This document shows positions 26,913-35,788 of a stretch of 43,692 nt of DNA, piece by piece. Each line of letters starts with the position of its first letter. Positions within the stretch are counted from its first letter, which is position 1. This DNA comes from Actinomycetes bacterium (GTDB taxonomy: Bacteria; Actinomycetota; Acidimicrobiia; Acidimicrobiales; JAKAOS01). Under the pieces are notes generated by a model, which was not told the DNA's origin, did not search any database, and was given only the letters and a program-made list of their open reading frames with translations. The stretch lies in the NCBI GenBank assembly GCA_021795215.1, contig JAJYPS010000009.1:1-43692 (forward strand), written 5' to 3'. Position numbers and translations under genes: made by a program.

Positions 26913-27624
26913 CACGGTGCTGGCGGCCGCCGCCGGAGGCGGCGTGCTGGCTTCCGCCATGCACACCGTTCCCGCCGTGTCTGCTCTTGGTCCTCTCCGC
27001 CGCACGACCATGCCGCAGCTTTCGGGCATGGGCGACACCGCACACGTCGCCCTGACCTTCGACGACGGCCCCGATCCGGCCTCCACGCCCGCATTCCTCG
27101 AAGCGCTCGACAGGCTGGGATGGAAAGCCACGTTCTTCATGCTGGGCTCGATGGCCGCCGCTGCGCCGGGACTGGCTCGGGAAGTGGCTGCGGCGGGCCA
27201 CGAGATCGCCCTGCACGGTGGCACCCACCACTACCACATAGCGCGCAGTCCCAAATGGGTGGCGAACGACCTTGCCCGCGGGTACGACCAGCTGGGAGCC
27301 ATAACTGGACAGCGCTGCTCGTGGCACCGGCCTCCTTACGGCGTCCTCAGCGGTGCCACGCTGGCCACTTGCCGCCGCCTGGGGCTACGTGCGGTCCTGT
27401 GGGACGCCTGGGGACGGGACTGGCGGCACGAGGCCACACCGTCCTCGGTCCTGTCGGACCTGTCTTCCGAGCTACGGGGCGGCTCCACCCTGCTGCTTCA
27501 CGATTCCGACTGCACCTCCGCTCCGGGGTCCTGGCGATCGGCGCTCGGCGCGCTCGAACCGCTGGCCGCCCATCTGGAGCTTCTCGGCCTCCGGACCGGG
27601 CCCCTCCGGGACCACGCCGGCTGA
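26899..27624 (+). CDS. Polysaccharide deacetylase (NodB homology)
   Basis: HVALTFDDGPDPASTPAFLEALDRLGWKATFFMLG, HEIALHGGTHHYH, RPPYGVL. Confidence 0.92.
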   Translation: MRLLGTVLAAAAGGGVLASAMHTVPAVSALGPLRRTTMPQLSGMGDTAHVALTFDDGPDPASTPAFLEALDRLGWKATFFMLGSMAAAAPGLAREVAAAGHEIALHGGTHHYHIARSPKWVANDLARGYDQLGAITGQRCSWHRPPYGVLSGATLATCRRLGLRAVLWDAWGRDWRHEATPSSVLSDLSSELRGGSTLLLHDSDCTSAPGSWRSALGALEPLAAHLELLGLRTGPLRDHAG

Positions 27625-28364
27625 CGACCTTGTCGCAGCGCAGGCCTGCTTCGGGTGGGCAGCCTCTCCCTGGCGCCCCACAAGGTGACCAACGTCAGCG
27701 CTTCCACGATCGTCCTGCCGGACATCTTCGAGCTTCCCTTGGTACGGTCTACGAAACGGATGGGCACCTCGCGAACGATCCCACCCTCGGCCACCGCCCG
27801 GTAGACCATCTCGATCTGGAACCCGTACCCGTCCGCACGCACGCTCGCCAGGTCCACACGGCCCAGCAGGCTCGACCGATACGCCCTGTAGCCCGACGTC
27901 AGGTCGGACACTCCGAGACCGAGCATCCATGCCGAGTAGGCGTTGCCCGCCCGGGACAGCAGCCTTCGCGACAGCGACCACTCCGGGATGGACCCACCCG
28001 GCACGTAACGAGAGCCCACCACCAGATCGGCTCCGGCTTCGAGGCCCTCGACCAGCGACGGCAGCGCAGCCGGATCGTGCGACAGGTCTGCGTCCATCTC
28101 GACCAGCACGTCGAAACCGTTCCGCATCCCCCATGCGAAGCCCTCGCGGTAGGCGCTGCCCAACCCGCTCTTGCAGGGCCGCCGCAGGACCGACACGTTC
28201 CCGCGCTCCGCTCCGAATGCCTCCGCCAGCTCCGCCGTGCCGTCCGGGCTCGAATCGTCCACCACCAGCACCGACGCTTCCGGCAGCGCGGTCCTGATGC
28301 CCGCCAGCACCTCCCGGATGTTCTGGGACTCTTCGTACGTGGGTAGCACCACCAAGACCTGCAC
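27498..28364 (-). CDS. Polyprenol monophosphomannose synthase / DPM1-like glycosyltransferase
   Basis: VQVLVVLPTYEESQNIREVLAGI, VLVVDDSSPDGTAELAE, DADLSHDP, GSRYVPGGSIPEWSLSRRLLSRAGN, DLTSGYRAYR. Confidence 0.92.
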   Translation of the reverse strand: MQVLVVLPTYEESQNIREVLAGIRTALPEASVLVVDDSSPDGTAELAEAFGAERGNVSVLRRPCKSGLGSAYREGFAWGMRNGFDVLVEMDADLSHDPAALPSLVEGLEAGADLVVGSRYVPGGSIPEWSLSRRLLSRAGNAYSAWMLGLGVSDLTSGYRAYRSSLLGRVDLASVRADGYGFQIEMVYRAVAEGGIVREVPIRFVDRTKGSSKMSGRTIVEALTLVTLWGARERLPTRSRPALRQGRQPAWSRRGPVRRPRSSRWAASGSSAPSADRQDPGAEVQSES

Positions 28365-28568
28365 GGCGCGGGAGTGTAGGCGACTACATGCTCGAACGGG
28401 GCAGCGGGGAATGCGTTCCGGGTTGCGGGGTGCCGGCCGGGGGCAGGGTGCCGTGCGGGGACGGGCGGATGCGGGGGGCCAGGGCGCGGGCGGGGGACGG
28501 GCAGGGTGCCCGCGGGCAGCTCTACATGAGACGATGCTTAACCTGGAACCTGTGGGACGATGGGTCGG

Positions 28569-29762
28569 ATGAACGGCGAGTTGCAGGCCGCTCCGGCGAA
28601 GCCGCGCCACCAAAGGCGCAAATGGCTGAAGCCTCGCAGCCCGTTGGGCCGTACGATCCGGATCCTTCTCGTTCTCGGGCTGGTCTACTTCCTGGGCCTG
28701 CCCCAGATCGCCGGTCCCGTCAAGGCGCTCCAAGTGGTGGGTCGAGCCGACGTGCCGTACCTCGGACTTGGCGCTCTCCTGGAAGTCGCGTCCCTGGCGT
28801 GCTATGCGTTCTTCACTCGTTCGCTGATCCGGGGTCCCAGGCCGCCACTGGGGACGCTGGCGCGCATTGACCTCTCCACGTTCGCGGTCAGCCACATACT
28901 TCCGGCGGGATCCATCGGAGGGACCGGGCTCGGCTACAAGCTGCTGACGTCGGCGGGACTGGAGGGCCAGGAAGCTGGCTTCGTCATCGCGGCCCAGAGC
29001 ACCGGGTCGGCCGTGATCCTGAACCTGCTCCTGTGGGTGGCGCTGATCCTCTCGATTCCCGAGGAGGGGTTCAACCCCCTGTTCCGGACGGCTGCAATAG
29101 GCGGCGCCCTGCTCTTCGCGAGCCTTGCGTTGCTGATAGTCCTCCTCATCCGGGGGGAGGGGACAGCGGAGCGGTTCCTGCGATCGGTGGCCAGGCGCGT
29201 CCCGAAGGTGAACGAGGACGCCGTGGCCGGTTTCGTGGTGCACCTGGTGGGACGCCTACGTGAGGTCGGATCGGATCCCTCGCTGCTGCTGCCGAGTGCA
29301 GGGTGGGCCACGGCCAACTGGCTGTTCGACGCGGCTTCGCTGTGGGTGTTCCTCTATGCGTTCGGGCACACCCTGGTGTCTCCGATAGTGCTGCTCGTCG
29401 CCTACGGCGTCGCCAACGTGCTGGCCGCCATACCGATCACACCGAGCGGTCTGGGAGTGATCGAGACCGTCCTGCCCTCCCTGCTCGTCGGGTTCGGCAC
29501 TACGAGGGCAATAGCGGTGATAGCCGTGGTCGGCTGGCGGCTGGTCAACTTCTGGCTCCCGATCCCGGTGGGGGCACTCTCCTACCTGTCGCTCAGCGTC
29601 GGACCCGAAGCGACCCGGGCGACCAAGATGGCCCACCTGAACCAGCTCGCGACCCGGACCGAGGGCAGGAGAAGGCTCGGCTTCGGCTTCGACAGTCCGG
29701 GGCAGGCGGAAGCGGGGCTGTCTGAGTATGCGGCTCCCGGAACTCACGCCTGGTGGAAGTAG
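28569..29762 (+). CDS. Lysylphosphatidylglycerol synthase TM-region / UPF0104 flippase-like membrane protein
   Basis: HILPAGSIGGTGLGYKLL, VANVLAAIPITPSGLGVIETVLPSLLVGFG; ATG 28560 is an alternative start. Confidence 0.85.
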   Translation: MNGELQAAPAKPRHQRRKWLKPRSPLGRTIRILLVLGLVYFLGLPQIAGPVKALQVVGRADVPYLGLGALLEVASLACYAFFTRSLIRGPRPPLGTLARIDLSTFAVSHILPAGSIGGTGLGYKLLTSAGLEGQEAGFVIAAQSTGSAVILNLLLWVALILSIPEEGFNPLFRTAAIGGALLFASLALLIVLLIRGEGTAERFLRSVARRVPKVNEDAVAGFVVHLVGRLREVGSDPSLLLPSAGWATANWLFDAASLWVFLYAFGHTLVSPIVLLVAYGVANVLAAIPITPSGLGVIETVLPSLLVGFGTTRAIAVIAVVGWRLVNFWLPIPVGALSYLSLSVGPEATRATKMAHLNQLATRTEGRRRLGFGFDSPGQAEAGLSEYAAPGTHAWWK

Positions 29763-29808
29763 GGCGGCCAGCGGCGTACGGCGGCCAGCGGCGTACGGCG
29801 GCCAGCGG
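29763..29808. repeat. 17-bp tandem repeat, about 2.7 copies
   Basis: ggcggccagcggcgtac at 29763, 29780, partial 29797. Confidence 0.95.
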
Positions 29809-29926
29809 AATCGGGCGGCGGCTGACGCCGGTGGCCGGCCGCACGGAAGGCTGGCCACGGTGCGGTTGGCGAACCGTCAAAGGCTCGACAGCCCCGGTGA
29901 ATCGTAGACGCCCGGAGGTTGCTCCC

Positions 29927-31474
29927 TCAGGAGTCGGTCGGGCTCTGCGTCAATGACAGGTCGACACCGAACACGTCTTCGAACAGGGTCCGCTTGCGGC
30001 GCAGTGCCCAGAGCTCCAACTCCGCCGTTTCCACAGAGACCACGCTCAACAGCAGGCCCTTCGCCGATTCCCGGACAGCGACCTCCTTCACGACCGACGC
30101 GTGCGACCGGTCGAGAGCGTCGGCGACCCTCAGCAGGGCCGTCAGCCGCAGGACTGTGTCCTTGACGCCAGCGGAGAGACCCTCCCAGGGGGCGAAGGAC
30201 GACTTGGCCGGCGCGCCCCGGCGATGGAACCGGACGATGGTCGCGATCGCGGATATCTCTTCCGGCGAGAAGCCGCGTAGACGCCCGTTCAGGACCAGGT
30301 AAGCGCCGTGTTGGTCGTGATCCTGCATTGCGACGTGCTCTCCGACGTCGTGCAGCAGGGCGGCGTGGGACAGCAGCTCCCGGGCTTGCTCGTCGAGGTG
30401 ATGGAGCCCGGCGGTCTGGTCGAACAGCGAGAGCGCCAGCGAGCGGACGTGGGACGCGTGCGCCTCCTGGTAGCGGAAGCGCGACGCCAGGTCCGCGACC
30501 GAGGACCGCCGCAGGCTCGCGGCGTCGGACGTCCACTCGCTGTCCTGGCACGACATGAAGTCGAGCACTATGCCCTCACGCAGCGCCCACTCGCTCGCGG
30601 TCATCGTGTCCAGTCCGAAGCGGTCCATCACCTCCAGCGCCAGCAGAGTTCCGGCGGGGAGTATGTCGGCCCTCTTGGCGTCGAGCCCGGCCAGCCGGCT
30701 GCGTTCGGCAGAAGGCAGCTCCCAGACTTCGCCGTGGATCGCCTCCAGCTCCTTCCGGCTGACCGACATCTGGTTGAGAGATACCGGCAGGGCTCCGTCC
30801 CGTCTCATGGCCGCCATCCTGACCAGGGTCAGCAGGGTGCCGCTGGAACCAACCAGCGACATCGGCCGCATGTCTCTCAAGCGGTCCATGTGGGGCTCCA
30901 GGGTGGAGTCGATTCGCTCCAGCAGCCTCTTGCGGTCCGATCGACCCGGAGGGTCGCCCCGGACCAGTTCCGCCGTGAGCCGACCCACTCCCAACCGCAC
31001 GCTGGTCGCCCAGTGCAGCGAGCCGTGGTCGCCGACCATCAGCTCCAGACTGCCGCCCCCGAGGTCTATGCAGAGCGCAGGCGCAGGTTCGAGGGCGACC
31101 GAGGCGCTGACCGCTCGGAAGACGAGCCGGGCCTCCTCCATGCCGGAGATGACGTCCACCTTCACGCCCGTCTCGGACTCGATCCGGTCGACCAGGTCCG
31201 ACCCGTTCTCCGCTTCCCTCAGCGCGGCAGTCGCCTTGGCGACGATCTCGGTCGCTCCTGCCGCCCGGGCCAGCGCGCTCAACCTGGCGACGGAAGCTAC
31301 CGCCGCTTCGGCACGCTCCTCACCTATGCGGCCCCAACGTCCCACGTCGTCACCGAGCCGCAGCATCTCCTTCTCCCGGGCGAGCGTCTCGAAGCTCGTC
31401 CGTCCCGTCATGCCCACGACCAGGAGGTGGAACGAGTTGCTGCCCATGTCCAACGCCGCCAGCCGGATCGTCAC
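29927..31474 (-). CDS. ppx: Exopolyphosphatase / Ppx-GppA phosphatase with HD-like C-terminus
   Basis: LAALDMGSNSFHLLVV, IDLGGGSLELMVGDHG, LVGSSGTL, LLSHAALLHDVGEHV. Confidence 0.93.
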   Translation of the reverse strand: MTIRLAALDMGSNSFHLLVVGMTGRTSFETLAREKEMLRLGDDVGRWGRIGEERAEAAVASVARLSALARAAGATEIVAKATAALREAENGSDLVDRIESETGVKVDVISGMEEARLVFRAVSASVALEPAPALCIDLGGGSLELMVGDHGSLHWATSVRLGVGRLTAELVRGDPPGRSDRKRLLERIDSTLEPHMDRLRDMRPMSLVGSSGTLLTLVRMAAMRRDGALPVSLNQMSVSRKELEAIHGEVWELPSAERSRLAGLDAKRADILPAGTLLALEVMDRFGLDTMTASEWALREGIVLDFMSCQDSEWTSDAASLRRSSVADLASRFRYQEAHASHVRSLALSLFDQTAGLHHLDEQARELLSHAALLHDVGEHVAMQDHDQHGAYLVLNGRLRGFSPEEISAIATIVRFHRRGAPAKSSFAPWEGLSAGVKDTVLRLTALLRVADALDRSHASVVKEVAVRESAKGLLLSVVSVETAELELWALRRKRTLFEDVFGVDLSLTQSPTDS

Positions 31475-33597
31475 AGGCTGCCGATCCCTTCAGCCGAGTG
31501 AAAGGACCTGTTGCGCTCCGTAGCCAGCTCGGCCAGCCGATCCTGGGCCGATACCTTGCGGCCGTCCAGGCGCTTCCAGTCTCCTGCTGGCGACAGCTCC
31601 CACGAGCTCGTGTCGTCGGCCAGGCACAGCTCCAGTATCTCCCTGACCCGCTCTCGGGAGCCCGGGTCGACCAGAGGCACCATCAGCTCCACGCGGCGGT
31701 CCAGGTTCCTGCCGCGAAGGTCGGCGGAGCCGATGTAGATCTTCTGGTTCTCGTGCTCCGGTCGGCCGAAGCTCAATATCCGGGAGTGCTCGAGGAACCT
31801 GCCCAGCAACGAGCGCACCCGGATCGTGTCGGACAGGCCCGGCACTCCCGGACGCAGACAGCAGATTCCCCGGATGATCAGGTCGATGGGCACCCCGGTC
31901 CGCGCCGTCGCGTAGAGGGCGTCGACCATTTGCGGATCGTCCAGCCCGTTGGCCTTTATCACGACCCTTCCCTCGGGGCCGAGCCGGGCCTGCTCCTCCA
32001 GCAGTTCGACGATCGTACGGCGCAGCTGCACCGGAGCCAGGACCGCCTTGCGGTAGCTGGAACGCCGGGAGTAGCCGGTGAGCAGGTTGAACACCTCCGT
32101 CAGGTCGGCCCCCACGTCCGCGTCGGCGGTCAGGATCCCCACGTCCTCGTAGTTGCGAGCCGTCTCGGAGTTGTAGTTGCCGGTGCCGACGTGGCAGTAG
32201 CGGCGGATGCCCTCGTCCTCGGAGCGGACCACCAGCGCTGCCTTGGCGTGTGTCTTGAGACCCACCAGCCCGTACACCACGTGCACGCCGGCCTCCTCCA
32301 GCGCCCGAGCCCAGCCGATGTTGGCCTGCTCGTCGAACCGGGCCTTCAGCTCGACCAGCACGGCCACCTGTTTGCCGCTCTCGGCGGCTTCGATCAGGGA
32401 TGCGACGATCGGACTGTCCCCGCTCGTCCTGTAGAGGGTCTGCTTGATGGCGAGAGTTGCAGGGTCGTGCGCAGCCTGGGCGATCAGCTCCTCGACCGAA
32501 GCGGAGAACGAGTCGTAGGGGTGCTGTACGAAGATCTCCTTCTCGGCAAGCACCGCGAAGATGCTGGCATGGCCCTCCCTGGCCGGAGCGAGCCTCGGTG
32601 GCACCACCGGCGTCCAAGGCTCGTCGTGGAGGTCGCTGCGCTCCAGCGAGTACAGAGCCCACAGTCCCCCCAGCGCCAGCGGTGCGTCGCTCTCGTAGAC
32701 GTCCTCCGGTCCGATGGCAAGCTCCTGGAGGAGCATCTCGACGGTGTCGGCCGGTATCCCCGACTCGACCTCCAACCGCACCGCCTCCCCGAAACGGCGG
32801 CGGCGCAGCTCCATCTCGACCGCTGCCAGCAGGTCCTCCGCCCCGCCGTTGGTCAGCTCCGCGTCCGCGTTCCTCGTCACTCGGAACGTCACGTGCCTTT
32901 CGAGGACCATCTCGGGGAAAAGCATGTCCAGATGTGCCGCGATCACCTGTTCCAGCGGCACGAACCGCTCTCCGTCCGGCATGACGACGAAGCGCGGCAG
33001 GAGGGGCGGCACCTTCACCCTCGCGAACCGTTCCTCTTGACGGACCGGGTCGGTCACCACGACGCCCAGGTTCAGCGAAAGGCTCGATATGTACGGGAAG
33101 GGGTGTGCCGGGTCCACCGCCAGCGGTGTGAGCACCGGGAAGATCCGGTCGTGGAACACCCCCACGAGAAACGATCTGTCATCGTCGTCCAGCGACTGCC
33201 AGTCCGAGAACCGCACTCCCGCCTTGGCCAGGTCCGGCACGAGACCGTCGTGGAAGATCGTGGTCGACCGCCCCACCAGTCCCAGAGACCGCTCCCTTAT
33301 GGCGTCCAGCTGCTCTGCCGGGCTGCGCCCGTCCGGCGAACGTGTCCGAAGGCCCGCTGCCACCTGGTCCTTCAGACCCGCCACCCTGGTCTGGAAGAAG
33401 TCGTCCAGGTTCGACGAGAAGATCGCCAGGAACTTGGCCCGCTCCAGAAGACCCTGGCGCCGGTCCTCCGCCAGGTCCAGCAGCCTGTCCAGGAAGTCCA
33501 GCTGGGAAAGCTCCCTGTTGATTATCCGGTCCGGTTCTCCCGCGCCGATCGTCGGGATCGTCGGCCGAGCAGCCTTCTTGGGGACTGTGGGGCTCAC
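31471..33597 (-). CDS. ppk1: Polyphosphate kinase
   Basis: INRELSQLDFLDRLLDLAEDRR, FSSNLDDFFQTRVAGLK, HPYDSFSASVEELIAQAA, TLYRTSGDSPIV, KTHAKAALVVR, NYNSETARNYEDVG; GTG start at 33597. Confidence 0.96.
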   Translation of the reverse strand: MSPTVPKKAARPTIPTIGAGEPDRIINRELSQLDFLDRLLDLAEDRRQGLLERAKFLAIFSSNLDDFFQTRVAGLKDQVAAGLRTRSPDGRSPAEQLDAIRERSLGLVGRSTTIFHDGLVPDLAKAGVRFSDWQSLDDDDRSFLVGVFHDRIFPVLTPLAVDPAHPFPYISSLSLNLGVVVTDPVRQEERFARVKVPPLLPRFVVMPDGERFVPLEQVIAAHLDMLFPEMVLERHVTFRVTRNADAELTNGGAEDLLAAVEMELRRRRFGEAVRLEVESGIPADTVEMLLQELAIGPEDVYESDAPLALGGLWALYSLERSDLHDEPWTPVVPPRLAPAREGHASIFAVLAEKEIFVQHPYDSFSASVEELIAQAAHDPATLAIKQTLYRTSGDSPIVASLIEAAESGKQVAVLVELKARFDEQANIGWARALEEAGVHVVYGLVGLKTHAKAALVVRSEDEGIRRYCHVGTGNYNSETARNYEDVGILTADADVGADLTEVFNLLTGYSRRSSYRKAVLAPVQLRRTIVELLEEQARLGPEGRVVIKANGLDDPQMVDALYATARTGVPIDLIIRGICCLRPGVPGLSDTIRVRSLLGRFLEHSRILSFGRPEHENQKIYIGSADLRGRNLDRRVELMVPLVDPGSRERVREILELCLADDTSSWELSPAGDWKRLDGRKVSAQDRLAELATERNRSFHSAEGIGSL

Positions 33598-33604
33598 CGG
33601 TCCG

Positions 33605-33610
33605 AGCCTA
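33605..33610 (-). promoter_or_regulatory. -10 hexamer of putative leaderless ppk1 transcript (TAGGCT-N7-GTG)
   Basis: TAGGCT cggaccg GTG on minus strand. Confidence 0.5.
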
Positions 33611-33630
33611 GGACGCCCAGGTAGGCCGCA

Positions 33631-33697
33631 ACGGCGGTGCGGGTTGAACGGCGGTGCGGCTGAACGGCGGTGCGGGCTGAACGGCGGTGCGGGCTGA
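33631..33697. repeat. 17-bp tandem repeat, 4 copies, between divergent ppk1 and SEDS genes
   Basis: acggcggtgcgggytga at 33631, 33648 (16 bp), 33664, 33681. Confidence 0.93.
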
Positions 33698-33757
33698 GCC
33701 CGGGTTGAACACGACGGACCGCCGGGCTGCCGACCCTGCTGTCGCTGCCCGTCCAGG

Positions 33758-33763
33758 TATGTT
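33758..33763 (+). promoter_or_regulatory. -10 hexamer of putative leaderless SEDS transcript (TATGTT-N7-ATG)
   Basis: TATGTT cgggcag ATG(33771). Confidence 0.5.
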
Positions 33764-33770
33764 CGGGCAG

Positions 33771-35078
33771 ATGGCAGCGACACTGGCCTCCACCCGACCC
33801 CGCCGGGCGCCTGCCGTCCAGCGAAGGACCGAGCTCGGCCTGGTGTTGCTCGCGGCGCTGGTGACGGTGGCCGCGTACACCCTCACTTGGTTCGGGTTGA
33901 AGGGTCGGCTGTCCTCGACGCTGGACATCTGGTTGGCGGTCGTCGTGGGACTGGGTCTCGTCGCACACCTGTTCACCAGGTGGCTCGCCCCGAGAGCGGA
34001 CCCGGTCCTCGTGCCGACCGTCGTGTTGCTGAACGGCCTCGGTTGGGTGATGATCGCCCGCCTGGACGTGCACGAGGCGCTGATGCAGGCCGTATGGAGC
34101 ACCGTCGGAGTGGGGGTCTACGTCGTGACCTTGGCCCTGGTACGCCGTTCCAGGGATCTCGAGCGTTACCGATATCTCATGGCACTGGCAGGGGTGGTGC
34201 TGCTCCTGCTGCCGCTGGTCCCCCATCTTGGCCTGAACATCAACGGCGCAAGGTTGTGGATCAAACTGGGTCCCCTGACGTTCCAACCGGTCCAGGTCGC
34301 TCAGATAGCGCTGGTCGTGTTCTTCGCATCGTCGTTCGGAGAGAAGCGGGAACTGCTGTCGAACCCGACGATGCGCATCGGCAACCACCTCCTTCCGGAT
34401 CCCAGGATCGCCGGCCCCATAGTTGCGGCTTGGGCGCTCTCGATGCTGGTCATGACCGCGGAACGGAACGTCGGTTTTGCCCTCCTGATCTTCGTGCTGT
34501 TCCTGGCGATGCTGTGGGTCGCTACGGGCAGGATCGCCTTCCTCGCCGTGGGAATGGTGCTGTTCGGCGTGGGCGCTTGGGTCGGATCTCTGCTGTTCTC
34601 CCAGGTCAACGAACGCATCACCGTCTGGCTCAATCCTTGGGCCTACGCCAACGGCATCGGCTATCAACTGGTCCAGGCCCAGTACGCGCTGGGAACCGGC
34701 GGGGTGACCGGCACCGGGCTCGGGCTCGGGCACCCTTACTACATCCCCGTGGTCACCAGCGACTTCATCTTCGCCGCGTTCGGCGAAGAGCTGGGACTGT
34801 TGGGGACCTCCGCACTGCTCGTTGCATTCCTCGTGCTCGTCGCAGTGGGTTTCCGTACCGCACTGCGGGCCCGTGCCGACTTCTCCAAGCTGATGGCGGC
34901 CGGCCTGACCGCCGTGCTCGGCTTCCAGTCGTTCTTCATAATGGCCGGGATCGCCCGGCTGCTGCCGTTGACCGGAGTCACTCTGCCCTTCGTCGCGTAT
35001 GGCGGGTCGTCCCTGGTGTCGAGCTATCTGCTGGTCGCCCTCCTGGTACGAGTCTCGCACGAGTCCGCCTCCGCCTGA
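33771..35078 (+). CDS. SEDS-family protein (FtsW/RodA-like)
   Basis: NGARLWIKLGPLTFQPVQVAQIALVVFFAS, VTSDFIFAAFGEELGLLG, LPFVAYGGSSLVSSYLLVALL; ATG 33759 is an alternative start. Confidence 0.9.
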   Translation: MAATLASTRPRRAPAVQRRTELGLVLLAALVTVAAYTLTWFGLKGRLSSTLDIWLAVVVGLGLVAHLFTRWLAPRADPVLVPTVVLLNGLGWVMIARLDVHEALMQAVWSTVGVGVYVVTLALVRRSRDLERYRYLMALAGVVLLLLPLVPHLGLNINGARLWIKLGPLTFQPVQVAQIALVVFFASSFGEKRELLSNPTMRIGNHLLPDPRIAGPIVAAWALSMLVMTAERNVGFALLIFVLFLAMLWVATGRIAFLAVGMVLFGVGAWVGSLLFSQVNERITVWLNPWAYANGIGYQLVQAQYALGTGGVTGTGLGLGHPYYIPVVTSDFIFAAFGEELGLLGTSALLVAFLVLVAVGFRTALRARADFSKLMAAGLTAVLGFQSFFIMAGIARLLPLTGVTLPFVAYGGSSLVSSYLLVALLVRVSHESASA

Positions 35079-35193
35079 CGCGCCGGGGCCGCATCGCCGC
35101 TCTGCACGACGGCACCCGCAGGGGCACCCCGACAGGGCCGGCGCCGCTCAGTGGACACTGGAGGCAACCCGGCCGTGGCGCCGACCAGCGGGG

Positions 35194-35775
35194 TCAACGA
35201 AGCTCGCCCACCCGGGCGAGCACCTCCTCGGCGACCACGATCGGTACCGTGAGCGGCTGGCGGGCAGCCAGGGCGAGCGCGTCCGAAGGACGGCAATCCA
35301 CCTCGCGGTTTCGCCCCCCGCCGGACAGGACGATCACCGCCATGAGCGTTCCTTCCGAGACGGCCGTTATCCGAACCAGCTCCAGCGCGATGCCGAAGGA
35401 TGCGAGCGAGTCGCACATCAGCTCGTGAGTCAACGGGCGCGGCGTGGCTACCCGGCGCAGCCCATAGGCAATGCCGACGCCCTCGGACAGTCCCACCGGG
35501 AAGCGCAGCAGCCGGCGGGGCGGGTCCACCTCCCGTAGGACGACGATCGGATGGGCGCTCGGCAGGTCCATCACCACGTCCATCAGCTCCGCCGGCCGCA
35601 TGGCTGCGGGCTGCTGCGGGTCGGCCCGTGTCCGGTCGGCACCCGTTCCGTCCGCACCCTCCGATTCCCCGGCGGCAGCGCCGACTCCAGGATGGACGGA
35701 GGAACCAGAGGCCGAGGGCGGGCTGGGCGGCGCCGCGACGGAAGGACTTGGCGGGTCGCCCGGCAGCTGCTCCAC
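35194..35775 (-). CDS. Bifunctional nuclease family protein (DUF151)
   Basis: VGLSEGVGIAYGLRRVATPRPLTHELMCDSLASFGIALELVRITAVSEGTLMAVIVL, EVDCRPSDALALAAR; Pro/Ser-rich N-terminal leader. Confidence 0.88.
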   Translation of the reverse strand: MEQLPGDPPSPSVAAPPSPPSASGSSVHPGVGAAAGESEGADGTGADRTRADPQQPAAMRPAELMDVVMDLPSAHPIVVLREVDPPRRLLRFPVGLSEGVGIAYGLRRVATPRPLTHELMCDSLASFGIALELVRITAVSEGTLMAVIVLSGGGRNREVDCRPSDALALAARQPLTVPIVVAEEVLARVGELR

Positions 35776-35788
35776 TGTCGGACCCTCC

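Noticed and set aside
31498-33624. 708-aa plus-strand ORF antisense to ppk1
   Set aside because: Composition of an antisense shadow frame; ppk1 motifs are definitive.
33631-33697. 17-bp repeats considered as CRISPR or replication-origin iterons
   Set aside because: No spacers; no replication initiator nearby; matches the general gene-border repeat pattern.
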